In this document: piece after piece, positions 20,172 to 28,841 of the stretch | How positions within the stretch are numbered: the first letter of the stretch is position 1 | Layout of the letters: the number at the start of each line of letters is the position of its first letter | Assembly (NCBI GenBank): GCA_029866155.1 | Contig: JARWZW010000050.1 | Coordinates: 58,733 to 122,732, forward strand | From: Caulobacter sp. | GTDB lineage: Bacteria; Pseudomonadota; Alphaproteobacteria; Caulobacterales; Caulobacteraceae | Direction of reading: 5' to 3' | DNA length: 64,000 nt | Notes under the pieces: model-generated | Databases searched by the model: none | What the model was told of the DNA's origin: nothing | The model's input: only the letters and a program-made list of their open reading frames with translations | Made by a program: the position numbers and the translations under genes

Positions 20172-23100
20172 TCAGGGGTCCTGATCAGGGGCTGCAAGAC
20201 CGACGTCACCGGCCTTTGGACCAAAACCACCGCCCCCGGGGGTTTCAATCTCGATGACGTCGCCCGGCGCAACCCGAATGGAGAAGCAACCGTCCAGCAC
20301 CTTTACCTCGCCTTGCGCGGTTATCAAACGCTGGCGGCCGGGCAATGCGTCGCCACCCCCCGCCAGTCCGCGCGGAACATTCAGCCTGCGGCTCGAAAGC
20401 AACGCTGCATCCATGGGGGCTAGAAACCGGATTCGTCGTACAGCTCCGTCCCCGCCGCGATGTTCGCCTTCGCCGCCGGATCCCCTGCGGACCTCAAAGG
20501 TCTCCAGCCTGACGGGAAAGCGCCGCTCAAGGATCTCCGGATCGGTCATGCGGCTGTTGGTCATGTGGGTGTGGATGGCGCTGGCCCCGTCCCGATTGGC
20601 CGTGGCGCCCGCGCCGCCACAGATAGTCTCGTAATACTGTCGCTCCTCATCCCCGAAGGTGAAGTTGTTCATGCTTCCCTGACTGTTGGCCATGACGCCA
20701 AGCGCTTCATACAGGGCGTCAACCACATGCTGGCTGGTCTCTACATTGCCGGCCACCACAGCCGCCGGCGAAAGTGGATCCAGCATGGAACCGTGGCGCG
20801 TAAGAATGTGAAGGGGCGTCAGGCAGCCAGCATTGAGGGGAATGTCGTCGTCGACCAGGGTGCGGAATACATAGAGGGCAGCGGCGCTGACGATCGCTGA
20901 GGGCGCATTGAAATTGCTGTCCAGTTGGTCGGTGCTCTGGCGGAAATCCAGGGTCGCTTCACAGGCCAGGGAATCCACACTGACCTCCACCACGATCTCG
21001 CCCGCCCCATCCAGAGGAATATGCGCCGCGCCGTCCTTCAAGCGGCCGATAGCCCGCCTCACCGATATCTCGGCATTCTGCTGCACGAAGGCCATGTAGC
21101 GGGCGACCATCCGGGGGCCGAACCGCTCGATCATCTGGGCGACGGCGGCAGCGCCGGCCTGGCAGGCCGCGAGTTGCGCCTTCAGGTCAGCCAGGTTGCG
21201 GTCGGGCGCGCGGGCGGGCCGGGGCCCGCTGGCCAGGGCGGCGCGCATTTCAGTCTCGAGAAACTGGCCGTCCCGCATCATCGGCAGGGCATCGAGCAGC
21301 ACCCCTTCATCGTCGATAGTCCTGGAAAAGGGCGGCATGGATCCGGGCTGGATTCCGCCAACATCGGCATGGTGGCCCCGGGCAGCGACATGGAAGGTGG
21401 GCACGGGATCATGCGGCGACATGAAGACCGGCATAACAACCGTTATATCCGGCAGGTGGGTGCCGCCGAAATAGGGGTTGTTGAGCACAAAGGCGTCGCC
21501 CGGTCGGAAGTGATCATGGCGGGCCTGAACGGCCCGGACACTGGCCCCCATACTGCCCAGATGGACCGGCATATGCGGCGCATTGGCCACCAGGCCGCCA
21601 TCCGTGTCGAACAGGGCACAGGAGAAATCGAGCCGCTCCTTGATGTTGACCGAGTGTGCCGTCCGTTCCAGGGCCGCTCCCATGGCTTCCGCCACGCCCA
21701 TGAAGCGGCGATTGAACAGTTCCAGGGTCACAGGATCTGGCCGATCAGACAGGTCGGAGGGGGTTACTCGGTCGCGATCGCGGGTCAGCCGGACCAAGGC
21801 GTCTCCTTCCCTGATCGCGGTCCAGCCCTCGGCGACAGCAATCTGGGTATCGCCCCGCACCACAAGGGCGGGCCCGGTCAGCGGCTTGATGACGGACTCC
21901 GCCCTGTGGACCGCAAGAGATGATCCGGAGGCGTCGGTGTCAGCGCCAGGTTGTGTGGGATGCCCGGCGGAGTCAGCGGCGCTGAACAGGCTTGCTGCCT
22001 CGTCTGCCTCTGCCTCGGCCTCGACGCTGGCGATCAGGATGGCCCGCGAAGGCTCAATAAAGCCAAATAGCCGTTGATGCGCCGCCTCGAACGCAGCCTT
22101 GGCGTTCGCCGCATCGGTCAGAGGAACCGGTAAGACAGCATCGGCCCCATCATAGCGCAGCATCAGCCTGACCCGGGTCGTACTGGATTCGGCACCCTGG
22201 GCCATGAGGGCCGCCTGGGTTTCGGCAGTCAACCTTTGGGCCAGCTCTCCGGCGCCGGCCATTCCGGAAGCGTCGAGGGCCAGGTCCAGCCCGGCCTGTC
22301 TCAGCGCCTGAACCCGGGCCTGACCAATTCCCCAGGCGGAGAGCAGGGAGGCATGGTGCGGGCTGAGGACGGTCTCAATTCCCAGGGCGTCGGCCACGTC
22401 GCAGGCCAGCTGGCCTGCAGCGCCGCCGAAGGCGACCAGGGCGTGATCGCGAGGATCGAATCCGCGCTCGGTCGAGATGCGACGGATGGCCTGGGCTGTA
22501 TGTTCTACGGCCACGGCGATGAACCCGGCAGCGGCGGCTTCCGGCGAGGCCAGACCCATGGCTGTCGCCAGGTCCGCCAGGCGCCGCCTTGCGGCCCCGA
22601 TATCGAGGGGAGCATCGGCGGCAGGGCCGAAGATCGACGGGAAATGCGCCGGATCCAGTCTTCCAAGCACGAGGTTGGCGTCCGTGACCGTGGCGGGTCC
22701 TCCCCGGCCATAGGCGGCAGGGCCGGGATTGGCGCCGGCGCTGGAAGGGCCGACCCGGGCCCGGAAGCCGTCGAACTCCAGGATCGAACCGCCGCCTGCA
22801 GCAACCGTTTCAACATCCAGCATCGGGCTGCGAAGCCGGGCGCCCGCCACGTCTGCACGGTCGCGCCGCTCCAGAACCCCGGCGAAGCGACAGACATCAG
22901 TCGATGTGCCGCCCATATCGAATCCCAGCACGGCGGCAAAACCTGCCTGTCGGGCCGTGTGGGCAACCCCGACCACTCCACCGGCCGGACCGGACACAAC
23001 GGCGTCCCGGCCGCGAAAGGCGTCGGCCCGGACAAGGCCGCCAGCCGAGGTCATGAACCAGAGAGGGGCGCCCGCCACGGCCTGGGCGACCTGGTCGACA

Positions 23101-23780
23101 TAGGCCCGCAGAACCGGTGTCAGATAGGCGTCTGCCACCGCTGTCTCGGCCCGGGGCAGAAACCGGGGCAGGGGTGAAACCTCATGGCTCAGCGCGATGC
23201 AGGAGAAGCCCGCAGCCTCGGCCAGGGCCCCGGCCACCAGTTCATGGGCCGGGTTGAGGTCGCTGTGCATGAAGGCCACGGCGACCGACTCAAATCCCGC
23301 CAGCCGGGCCCTCGCAAGTTCCGCCGCAAGTTTCGAACGCTGCAGCGTCTGGACGACAGCGCCGTCGGCCGCCAGCCGTTCATTGACCTCGATCACTCTG
23401 CTGTGGAGGGGATCGGGCCGGACCAACTCCAGAGCGAACAGAGACCGTCGGGACTGGTCGCCAATGAACAGGGCGTCAGCGAATCCCTTGGTGGTCACCA
23501 GCAGGGTACGGGCCCCCTTGCGCTCCAGAAGGGCGTTTGTGGCGACGGTCGTCCCCATCCTGATTGAATGGACAAGGGATGACGGGAAGGGCTCGCCGTT
23601 CCTGACCTTCAGGAACCGGCGCATAGCTTCCACGGCGGCGTCCGAATAGGCCGGTGATGAGGACAGCAGCTTGAGGGTGCGCTCGGTTCCTCGAGGGTCC
23701 CGAGCGATAATATCGGTGAACGTGCCGCCCCGGTCGATCCAGAACGTCCATCCGGCCGCAGAAATTCCGGTCGTTGTCAT
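20172..23780 (-). CDS. oplA: ATP-dependent 5-oxoprolinase, fused HyuA-HyuB type
   Basis: Encodes 1202 residues from the ATG at 23780 with a GGCGGA ribosome site. The HyuA half carries the phosphate loop WIDRGGTFTDIIARDP, VLGFDMGGTSTDVCRF and FGGAAGQLACDVADALGI. The HyuB half begins near residue 670 with PVTLELFNRRFMGVAEAMG and has ERLDFSCALFDTDGG and VANAPHMPVHLGSMG. Enzymes with both halves in one chain hydrolyse 5-oxoproline to glutamate with ATP, closing the gamma-glutamyl cycle. A gamma-glutamyltransferase-family gene lies at 11.4-13.2 kb. The length and the fused order match bacterial and eukaryotic OplA; a hydantoinase or acetone-carboxylase role is less likely. Confidence 0.92.
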   Translation of the reverse strand: MTTTGISAAGWTFWIDRGGTFTDIIARDPRGTERTLKLLSSSPAYSDAAVEAMRRFLKVRNGEPFPSSLVHSIRMGTTVATNALLERKGARTLLVTTKGFADALFIGDQSRRSLFALELVRPDPLHSRVIEVNERLAADGAVVQTLQRSKLAAELARARLAGFESVAVAFMHSDLNPAHELVAGALAEAAGFSCIALSHEVSPLPRFLPRAETAVADAYLTPVLRAYVDQVAQAVAGAPLWFMTSAGGLVRADAFRGRDAVVSGPAGGVVGVAHTARQAGFAAVLGFDMGGTSTDVCRFAGVLERRDRADVAGARLRSPMLDVETVAAGGGSILEFDGFRARVGPSSAGANPGPAAYGRGGPATVTDANLVLGRLDPAHFPSIFGPAADAPLDIGAARRRLADLATAMGLASPEAAAAGFIAVAVEHTAQAIRRISTERGFDPRDHALVAFGGAAGQLACDVADALGIETVLSPHHASLLSAWGIGQARVQALRQAGLDLALDASGMAGAGELAQRLTAETQAALMAQGAESSTTRVRLMLRYDGADAVLPVPLTDAANAKAAFEAAHQRLFGFIEPSRAILIASVEAEAEADEAASLFSAADSAGHPTQPGADTDASGSSLAVHRAESVIKPLTGPALVVRGDTQIAVAEGWTAIREGDALVRLTRDRDRVTPSDLSDRPDPVTLELFNRRFMGVAEAMGAALERTAHSVNIKERLDFSCALFDTDGGLVANAPHMPVHLGSMGASVRAVQARHDHFRPGDAFVLNNPYFGGTHLPDITVVMPVFMSPHDPVPTFHVAARGHHADVGGIQPGSMPPFSRTIDDEGVLLDALPMMRDGQFLETEMRAALASGPRPARAPDRNLADLKAQLAACQAGAAAVAQMIERFGPRMVARYMAFVQQNAEISVRRAIGRLKDGAAHIPLDGAGEIVVEVSVDSLACEATLDFRQSTDQLDSNFNAPSAIVSAAALYVFRTLVDDDIPLNAGCLTPLHILTRHGSMLDPLSPAAVVAGNVETSQHVVDALYEALGVMANSQGSMNNFTFGDEERQYYETICGGAGATANRDGASAIHTHMTNSRMTDPEILERRFPVRLETFEVRRGSGGEGEHRGGDGAVRRIRFLAPMDAALLSSRRLNVPRGLAGGGDALPGRQRLITAQGEVKVLDGCFSIRVAPGDVIEIETPGGGGFGPKAGDVGLAAPDQDP

Positions 23781-23816
23781 TCCGCCGCCATCATCGTAGT
23801 TTCCGTTTATCCTCCC

Positions 23817-24512
23817 ATGACGTTTTGGCGAAACATTGCAAGGCTGGCGGCGCGTGGCGTCGATGATGCCGAATGTCCGGACTGCCCAGCAGGCCTGCCG
23901 GGAGAGGATCCAGCATTTTCCACCGCAGTGACGGCGCTGGGCGCCAAGCTGGCCAAGGCGGATGGCCGGGCCGATCATCAGGAGTTCGACGCCTTCGCCA
24001 CGGTCTTTCAGCCGGACCCGGGTTCCGAGCGAAATATCCGTCGCCTCTACGACCTTGCCCGCCAAACCCCCCTGGGGTTCGAGAGCTACGCCCGGCGGCT
24101 GGCCAAACGGTACCGGGGCTGCCCCCAGATTCTGGAGGATGTCCTGGACGGGCTTTTCCATATTGCCAGCGCCGACGGGGCGGTGACCGAGGATGAGCTG
24201 GACTATCTGGAGCGGGTGTCCGATCTGTTTGGCCTGTCACGGTTGACCCTGCGCCGCGTGAAGGCGACCCATATCGGGGCCGGGGCTCAGGATCCCTATG
24301 TCGTTCTGGGGGTCCTGCCGGACGCGCCTGACGCGGAACTTCGTGCTGAATGGAAGCGGCAGCTGTCTTCAGCCCATCCTGATCGCGCTAGGGCGAGGGG
24401 GCTTCCGGAGGACTTCATCGCCGTGGCGGAGGCGAAGGCGGCCTCTATCAACGCCGCCTTCGATACTGTCATGCGAGAGCGTCGGTTGCTACGCCTTGAA
24501 GGCGCCGCATGA
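23817..24512 (+). CDS. TerB-like plus J-domain co-chaperone (DjlA-like, soluble)
   Basis: Encodes 231 residues. Residues about 25-150 form a TerB-type helical domain with acidic metal-binding-like loops (AKLAKADGRADHQEFDAF and FHIASADGAVTEDELDYL). The last 65 residues are a J domain (DPYVVLGVLPDAPDAELR) with the HPD tripeptide intact in SSAHPDRARARG. J domains stimulate the ATPase of DnaK. E. coli DjlA has an N-terminal membrane anchor; none is visible here. A CPDC pair sits near residue 19. The gene is divergent from 5-oxoprolinase with only 36 nt between the starts, so their promoters must overlap or lie inside the opposing genes. Confidence 0.9.
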   Translation: MTFWRNIARLAARGVDDAECPDCPAGLPGEDPAFSTAVTALGAKLAKADGRADHQEFDAFATVFQPDPGSERNIRRLYDLARQTPLGFESYARRLAKRYRGCPQILEDVLDGLFHIASADGAVTEDELDYLERVSDLFGLSRLTLRRVKATHIGAGAQDPYVVLGVLPDAPDAELRAEWKRQLSSAHPDRARARGLPEDFIAVAEAKAASINAAFDTVMRERRLLRLEGAA

Positions 24513-24554
24513 TTGATGAAAACTTAAAATGTCTCTCCTGAACGACGCATTCGG

Positions 24555-24583
24555 TTGACGTTCAGGTCCCGCGGACAAATTAT
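24555..24583 (+). promoter_or_regulatory. Predicted sigma-70-type promoter for the 98-residue membrane protein
   Basis: TTGACG at 24555-24560 and AATTAT at 24578-24583 are 17 bp apart, in a short AT-rich interval. The start would fall near 24590, giving a 30-nt leader with GGAGGAACC before the ATG at 24622. An 8-bp inverted repeat (CCTGAACG 24537-24544, CGTTCAGG 24559-24566) overlaps the -35 box and could be an operator or the end of the upstream transcript. Confidence 0.45.
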
Positions 24584-24621
24584 CATGACTGGGAAGCGAA
24601 TGTGGCTTCCGGAGGAACCAG

Positions 24622-24918
24622 ATGGAGCGGTTTGCGAGAACAGTGAGCAAGGGGCGCACCCCCTGGAGCGCCCTCGCATGGCTTGGCGGCGTACTGGCGA
24701 CTCTGCTCGCCGTATCCATCGGGGCGGTGCTGGCGGTGTTCGCCACGGCCGCTGTCGTCATCCTGGCTCTGATGACCAGCGCGACCCTTGTTTTCGCCGC
24801 CCTCGCGGCGCGGGCGGGGCGCAGGTCCCGGGCGCGGGCCAGCGAGGGCGATCTGATCGAAGCGCGCAAGGTCGGGGGCCATCACTGGGTAGCCTACGGC
24901 TGGAACGAGCGACGCTAA
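24622..24918 (+). CDS. Small two-span membrane protein, unknown function
   Basis: Encodes 98 residues with a strong GGAGG ribosome site 6 nt before the ATG. Two hydrophobic segments, about residues 17-40 and 42-65 (WLGGVLATLLAVSIGAVLAV and VVILALMTSATLVFAALAA), are followed by an arginine-rich stretch (RAGRRSRARASEGD) and a short tail ending VAYGWNERR. The basic stretch after the second span suggests that both ends are cytoplasmic. The next gene begins 7 nt after the stop, on the same strand. No family is recognised. Confidence 0.78.
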   Translation: MERFARTVSKGRTPWSALAWLGGVLATLLAVSIGAVLAVFATAAVVILALMTSATLVFAALAARAGRRSRARASEGDLIEARKVGGHHWVAYGWNERR

Positions 24919-24925
24919 GCCGGTA

Positions 24926-25495
24926 TTGGCCAAGGTCCTTTTTCTCAAGGCTGAGTACGAGATCGCGGCTGCGTTGCGCCACCATATGGCGCTCCGATCC
25001 TATGTCGAACTGGTCGCGGATAACATCGAGAAGACCTCCTACTCCGGCTATCCCCTTCGAATGAGCGAGCGGCTGGTGCTGCTCCAGTTGGAAGACGATT
25101 GGCAAATGGACGGGATAAGGGTTTTTCCGATCGACCGGCTAGCTGCCGTCATCCATGACCAGAGAACCTTGAACAGGCAGGCCATTCTCGAATGGATGGG
25201 GGTGGACCGCGCGGCCAGGCTGGACTGGATCGACCTCTCCAGTTTCGAGAGTTTCTTCCTTTCCGCCCAGGCCCGGGGGGAAACCGTTTCGGTCGAGGAT
25301 GATGACTGCCTTGAAGTGGGCGTCGTCGACTCCGTCGGGACCTCAACTGTGACCTTGCGACTGCTGGATGTGGCGGGAGCCTGGGTCGCCGAGCCTGACG
25401 AGTTTCCATTCGAGGATATACTGATGGTCGGGATCGGCAGTCGCTACAGTCGGGTTCTTCGAGCCTACGCGGATCGTGATCCGCCCCAAGGCTAG
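24926..25495 (+). CDS. Soluble protein of unknown function, start uncertain
   Basis: Up to 189 residues from a TTG at 24926; an ATG at 24986 would give 169. Neither has a clear ribosome site. The protein is acidic and mixed alpha/beta, with a readable core (SGYPLRMSERLVLLQLEDDW, then FPIDRLAAVIHD) and a second part (ETVSVEDDDCLEVGVVDSVG) that ends in a beta-like segment (SVGTSTVTLRLLDVAGAW). It has no signal, membrane span or catalytic motif that I recognise. It follows the small membrane protein by 7 nt, so the two may work together. The small beta-rich halves resemble Sm-like folds, but this is only an impression. Confidence 0.72.
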   Translation: MAKVLFLKAEYEIAAALRHHMALRSYVELVADNIEKTSYSGYPLRMSERLVLLQLEDDWQMDGIRVFPIDRLAAVIHDQRTLNRQAILEWMGVDRAARLDWIDLSSFESFFLSAQARGETVSVEDDDCLEVGVVDSVGTSTVTLRLLDVAGAWVAEPDEFPFEDILMVGIGSRYSRVLRAYADRDPPQG

Positions 25496-25600
25496 CGTGC
25501 TCGCAGAGCTCAATATCAGCGCCTATCGCAACGTCGGACTTGCCCACGAGCGACACGCGCGCCATCTTGCTACTCAAACAACTGTTTGGGAGTGAAGGCG

Positions 25601-25891
25601 ATGATCGGTGTTGTGGCGACCCTGAAGGTTCAGGTGGAAAAAGCGGCGGAGTTCGAGGCGATTTTCACGGATCTCGCCGCCAAGGTGAAGGCCAATGAGC
25701 CTGGCAACCTGATGTATCAGCTGACCCGGAGCCGCATCGAGCCCGGCGTCTACAAGGTCCTGGAACTGTACGCTTCCGAAGAGGCGCTGAAGGCCCATGG
25801 CAGCACGGACTACTTCAAGGCCTCGGGCGCCCAGATGGGGCCCTGCATGGCGGGCCGTCCTGACGTCGAATATCTGGACGCCGTGGAGTAG
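25601..25891 (+). CDS. Quinol monooxygenase-like protein (ABM domain)
   Basis: Encodes 96 residues, the usual length of a single antibiotic-biosynthesis-monooxygenase domain with a ferredoxin-like fold. It starts MIGVVATLKVQVEKAAEFEA and contains LTRSRIEPGVYKVLELYASE and an end with a conserved His (LKAHGSTDYFKA). The family includes YgiN quinol monooxygenase and heme or flavin-free oxygenases; members are often dimeric and cytoplasmic. The ATG at 25601 is chosen because it lies behind GAAGG; a TTG five codons upstream has no such site. An acyl-CoA dehydrogenase gene follows 5 nt later, so they form an operon. Confidence 0.88.
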   Translation: MIGVVATLKVQVEKAAEFEAIFTDLAAKVKANEPGNLMYQLTRSRIEPGVYKVLELYASEEALKAHGSTDYFKASGAQMGPCMAGRPDVEYLDAVE

Positions 25892-25896
25892 GATCG

Positions 25897-27120
25897 ATGG
25901 ACCTCGCGTTTTCCGCAGAAGACTTGGAATTCCAGCGCGAGGTCCGCGACTGGATTACGACCCATTATGACGAGGATCTGCGCCGACAGGTGGCGCAGTC
26001 CAAGAACGGCTATCTGGACAAGGCCGGTCAGGTTCGCTGGCAGAAACTGCTGGCGTCCCGCGGCTGGGCGGCGCCCGATTGGCCTGACGAGCTGGGTGGA
26101 CCTGGGTTTACGGCGTCCCAACGCTATATCTTCAACATGGAAATGAGCCTGGCCGGTGTTCCGACCTCCTCACCCATGGGTTTGAAGATGGTTGCGCCGG
26201 TTATCATGGCCTTTGGATCCGACGCCCAGAAAGCCCAGCATCTGCAGCCGATTCTGCAGTCGGACATCTGGTGGTGCCAAGGCTATTCCGAACCGGGATC
26301 CGGCTCCGACCTGGCGTCGCTCCAGATGAAGGCCGAGCGGGATGGCGACGACTACATCCTGAATGGGTCGAAGATCTGGACGACCCATGCCCAGTGGGCG
26401 GACTGGATGTTCTGCCTGGTTCGCACCAGCCAGGAAGCCAAACCCCAGAACGGCATCTCCTTCCTGCTGTTGCGGATGGATACCCCCGGGATCGCGATCA
26501 AGCCCTTGCCGACCCTGGATGGCCCGGTCGAGCATGAACAGGAAATCAACCAGGTCTTCTTCGACAATGTTCGGGTGCCGGTGGCCAACCGTATCGGCGA
26601 AGAGGGCAAGGGCTGGACCTACGCCAAGTATCTGCTCGAGTTCGAGCGGGGCAACGCCTATGCGCCGGGGCTGATGAACGCCCTCAAGAAGGTGCGGAAG
26701 ATCGCTGCGGCAGAACTGTCCGACAGCGCCGGCCCCCTGATCCAGGACCAGGATTTCCGACGCAAGCTGTCGGAACTCGAGATTCGGGTCGAGGCGCTGA
26801 ACGCAACCGAACTACGCATCTTCTCGGCCATGGGGTCGGGAGAAACCGTGGGGCCAGCCTCGTCCATGCTGAAATGCGCGGGCTCGGAGGCCCAGCAGGC
26901 GATCACCGAACTGGTGGTTGAAGCCGTGGGTCACTACGCCCAGCCATTCATCGCCGACACCTGGGCAGACAAGAGGGGCGAGACCAATTCGCCGCGGCCC
27001 GGGCCCGACTACGCGGCCCCGGCGGCTCCTGCCTATTTCAACTATCGCAAGGCCTCGATCTACGCAGGCTCCAACGAGATCCAGCGCAACATCATGGCGA
27101 AGCTGGTGCTCGGCCTCTGA
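25897..27120 (+). CDS. Acyl-CoA dehydrogenase family protein
   Basis: Encodes 407 residues with the full three-part fold. The N-terminal helical domain begins MDLAFSAEDLEFQREVRDW. The middle beta domain has WWCQGYSEPGSGSDLASLQ and YILNGSKIWTTHAQWADWMF, the FAD-contact signatures. The C-terminal helical domain ends with IYAGSNEIQRNIMAKLVLGL, the usual dehydrogenase end motif. It introduces a trans-2 double bond into an acyl-CoA and passes electrons to ETF. The sequence resembles the larger branched or sterol side-chain group rather than the short-chain enzymes, but the substrate is open. It is co-oriented with the monooxygenase gene, 5 nt apart. Confidence 0.95.
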   Translation: MDLAFSAEDLEFQREVRDWITTHYDEDLRRQVAQSKNGYLDKAGQVRWQKLLASRGWAAPDWPDELGGPGFTASQRYIFNMEMSLAGVPTSSPMGLKMVAPVIMAFGSDAQKAQHLQPILQSDIWWCQGYSEPGSGSDLASLQMKAERDGDDYILNGSKIWTTHAQWADWMFCLVRTSQEAKPQNGISFLLLRMDTPGIAIKPLPTLDGPVEHEQEINQVFFDNVRVPVANRIGEEGKGWTYAKYLLEFERGNAYAPGLMNALKKVRKIAAAELSDSAGPLIQDQDFRRKLSELEIRVEALNATELRIFSAMGSGETVGPASSMLKCAGSEAQQAITELVVEAVGHYAQPFIADTWADKRGETNSPRPGPDYAAPAAPAYFNYRKASIYAGSNEIQRNIMAKLVLGL

Positions 27121-27138
27121 CGTAGCCGGGGCCTCGGG

Positions 27139-27687
27139 CTACTGCGGCGTCTCCCGCCTAAACACAAGAGTGGGGGCGTCGTGGTAGCGGGTCGAGCCGA
27201 CTTGCTTGAAGTCAGCCTTGGCGGCGATCCGCAGGGACGGCGCATTTTCCGGTGAAATGATGCAACAGGCCGGAGCCGTGAAGGCGCGATCGCCCCAGGC
27301 CAGGGCGGCCATGACGGCCTCGCTCGCGAACCCGGAGCCGTGGGCCCATGGCGCCAGAGCCCAACCCATTTCCGGCATGCCCTTGAGGGAAGGATCGATG
27401 TTGCGGTGAAAGTCCGCGAATCCGGTTTCGCCAACGAACCGTCCGCTGCTGCGTTCGAAGATGGCCCAGTAGCCGAATCCCAGGGCATGCCAATGCCCGA
27501 TATAGCGTAGCACCCGCGCCCAAACGTCCTCTTCTGTCGCCGGCCTACCGCCTATGAAGCGCGTTACGTCCGGATCGCTCCAGAGGCTGAGACTATGAAG
27601 GAAATCTTCAGTCGCGTGGGGCCTGAGGATCAGACGCGAGGTGTGGATCGCCGGATCAAGACCCTGGCGAACAAAGGCGGATGGCAA
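27139..27687 (-). CDS. GNAT acetyltransferase, RimJ/RimL type
   Basis: Encodes 182 residues from a TTG start at 27687 with a GGAG site 9 nt before it; no ATG lies near the first conserved block. It has the RimJ/RimL pattern: TSRLILRPHATEDF, then FGYWAIFERSSGRFVGETGF and GWALAPWAHGSGFASEAVMA, the acetyl-CoA binding loop, followed by LRIAAKADFKQVG. Members acetylate N-termini of ribosomal proteins or small amines. The gene is convergent with the acyl-CoA dehydrogenase and is followed upstream by the cold-shock gene terminator. Confidence 0.92.
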   Translation of the reverse strand: MPSAFVRQGLDPAIHTSRLILRPHATEDFLHSLSLWSDPDVTRFIGGRPATEEDVWARVLRYIGHWHALGFGYWAIFERSSGRFVGETGFADFHRNIDPSLKGMPEMGWALAPWAHGSGFASEAVMAALAWGDRAFTAPACCIISPENAPSLRIAAKADFKQVGSTRYHDAPTLVFRRETPQ

Positions 27688-27710
27688 GGGTCGGTCTCCA
27701 CCCGGGAAGG

Positions 27711-27739
27711 AAAAGGCCCGGTCGACAGACGACCGGGCC
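27711..27739 (-). terminator. Intrinsic terminator of the cold-shock gene
   Basis: A perfect 10-bp stem (GGCCCGGTCG at 27715-27724 and CGACCGGGCC at 27730-27739) with a 5-nt loop is followed, reading the minus strand, by TTTTCC. It lies 9 nt after the end of the cold-shock gene and ends its transcript. Confidence 0.85.
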
Positions 27740-27747
27740 CAGATATG

Positions 27748-28308
27748 CTAGTCGATACGCAGGTTGGTCGCCGAGGTCTTGCCCGTGCGACGGTCCGCTT
27801 CCAGTTCGTAGGAAACGGCCTGGCCCTCGTTCAGACCGCGCAGGCCGGCCTGCTCAACGGCCGAGATGTGAACGAACACGTCTCCACCGCCGTCGTTGGG
27901 CTGGATGAAGCCGAAGCCCTTGGTCGAGTTGAACCACTTGACGACGCCCGATCCCGGACCGGCCGGGTCGCGGGAACCGCCGCCACCGCCGGCCCGGGGG
28001 CCGTCGAAGGAACGGGGGGCGCGGTCGAATGAGCGTTGCGGACGGTCAAAGCCGCCGCCGCCGCCGCGCGGAGGACCACGATCAGGAGCCGGGCCACTGC
28101 CCAGAACCTGCAGCTGGCCTGCGGACAGCTTGCCGGAGCGGCGGTCCTGTTCCAGTTCATAGGAGACGATGTCACCATCGTTCAGACCATGCAGGCCAGC
28201 GCTTTCAACGGCCGAAACGTGAACGAAGACATCAGAGCCCCCGTCGTCAGGCTGAATGAAACCGAAACCCTTGGCCGAGTTAAACCATTTGACCGTACCG
28301 CGCGCCAT
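27748..28308 (-). CDS. Two-domain cold-shock protein
   Basis: Encodes 186 residues with two cold-shock domains. Domain 1 is residues 1-68 ([20 protein letters not shown] with RNP2 DVFVHVSAV); domain 2 is about residues 120-186 ([29 protein letters not shown]). The linker of about 50 residues is rich in glycine and arginine and repeats RSFD. RNA-binding aromatic positions are intact in both domains. Double-domain proteins of this type (CspC and CspD of Caulobacter) act in stationary phase rather than only in cold. An AGGA site precedes the ATG, a GCCGCC/GGCGGC hairpin lies in the leader at 28333-28346, and a strong terminator follows the gene. Confidence 0.95.
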   Translation of the reverse strand: MARGTVKWFNSAKGFGFIQPDDGGSDVFVHVSAVESAGLHGLNDGDIVSYELEQDRRSGKLSAGQLQVLGSGPAPDRGPPRGGGGGFDRPQRSFDRAPRSFDGPRAGGGGGSRDPAGPGSGVVKWFNSTKGFGFIQPNDGGGDVFVHISAVEQAGLRGLNEGQAVSYELEADRRTGKTSATNLRID

Positions 28309-28841
28309 GTAGTCGTCCTAGAGAGTGTATTCGCCGCCTCGGCGGCCAAGAATTCCGCCACAATGACGGGATCGACCGGCCGATTTAGCCGTAGATTGGC
28401 TTATTGGCTAGATGCAACAGCGCCAGCCGGGCGAACAACGATTCGAAAACTCGCCCCATGCAGGGCCGACCGCCCCGAATCGAGGTCGCTTCGTCACCCG
28501 CAGGGTCGGCAGAAAGACTTGCTTCACTCCGGATTCGCAGTCCCGGAGCTGAGTCGGCGCCAGTCATGCAATCAGGGGGTCGATGGTGAAAAAGCACACC
28601 ACGAGAGAGTGTCTGCGGTCGTGCCGTGCCCATTATGGTGGCAAGCGGCGTTTGATGGCGCCAAGAGCGCTGGGGTGACTTTTCGCAGGTCACTGGCTCG
28701 CTAGGGTTGATGTCGGGCGCCTGAAGCCTTCAGGTTCGCCCCTGAGAACCGGAGCCCCAAAATGATGCCCCCCTGGCTCTTCCTGCTCGTAGGCCGGTTT
28801 CCGACCCAGCTGCCTGGTCGGGGTCGACATGGCAGCCACCC
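28309..28841. other. 533-bp intergenic region between the cold-shock gene and the epimerase gene
   Basis: No convincing gene was found. The left end must hold the cold-shock promoter and leader, including the hairpin at 28333-28346. A 102-codon minus-strand frame (28385-28693) has mixed codon bias and no recognisable protein. CCTGAAG-C-CTTCAGG at 28720-28734 is a perfect 15-bp inverted repeat that could be an operator for the epimerase gene. Third-position bias is lost throughout, as expected for non-coding DNA. Confidence 0.5.

Noticed and set aside
28385..28693. 102-codon minus-strand frame upstream of the cold-shock gene
   Set aside because: Mixed codon bias, no ribosome site and no recognisable protein, though the last 24 residues look protein-like.
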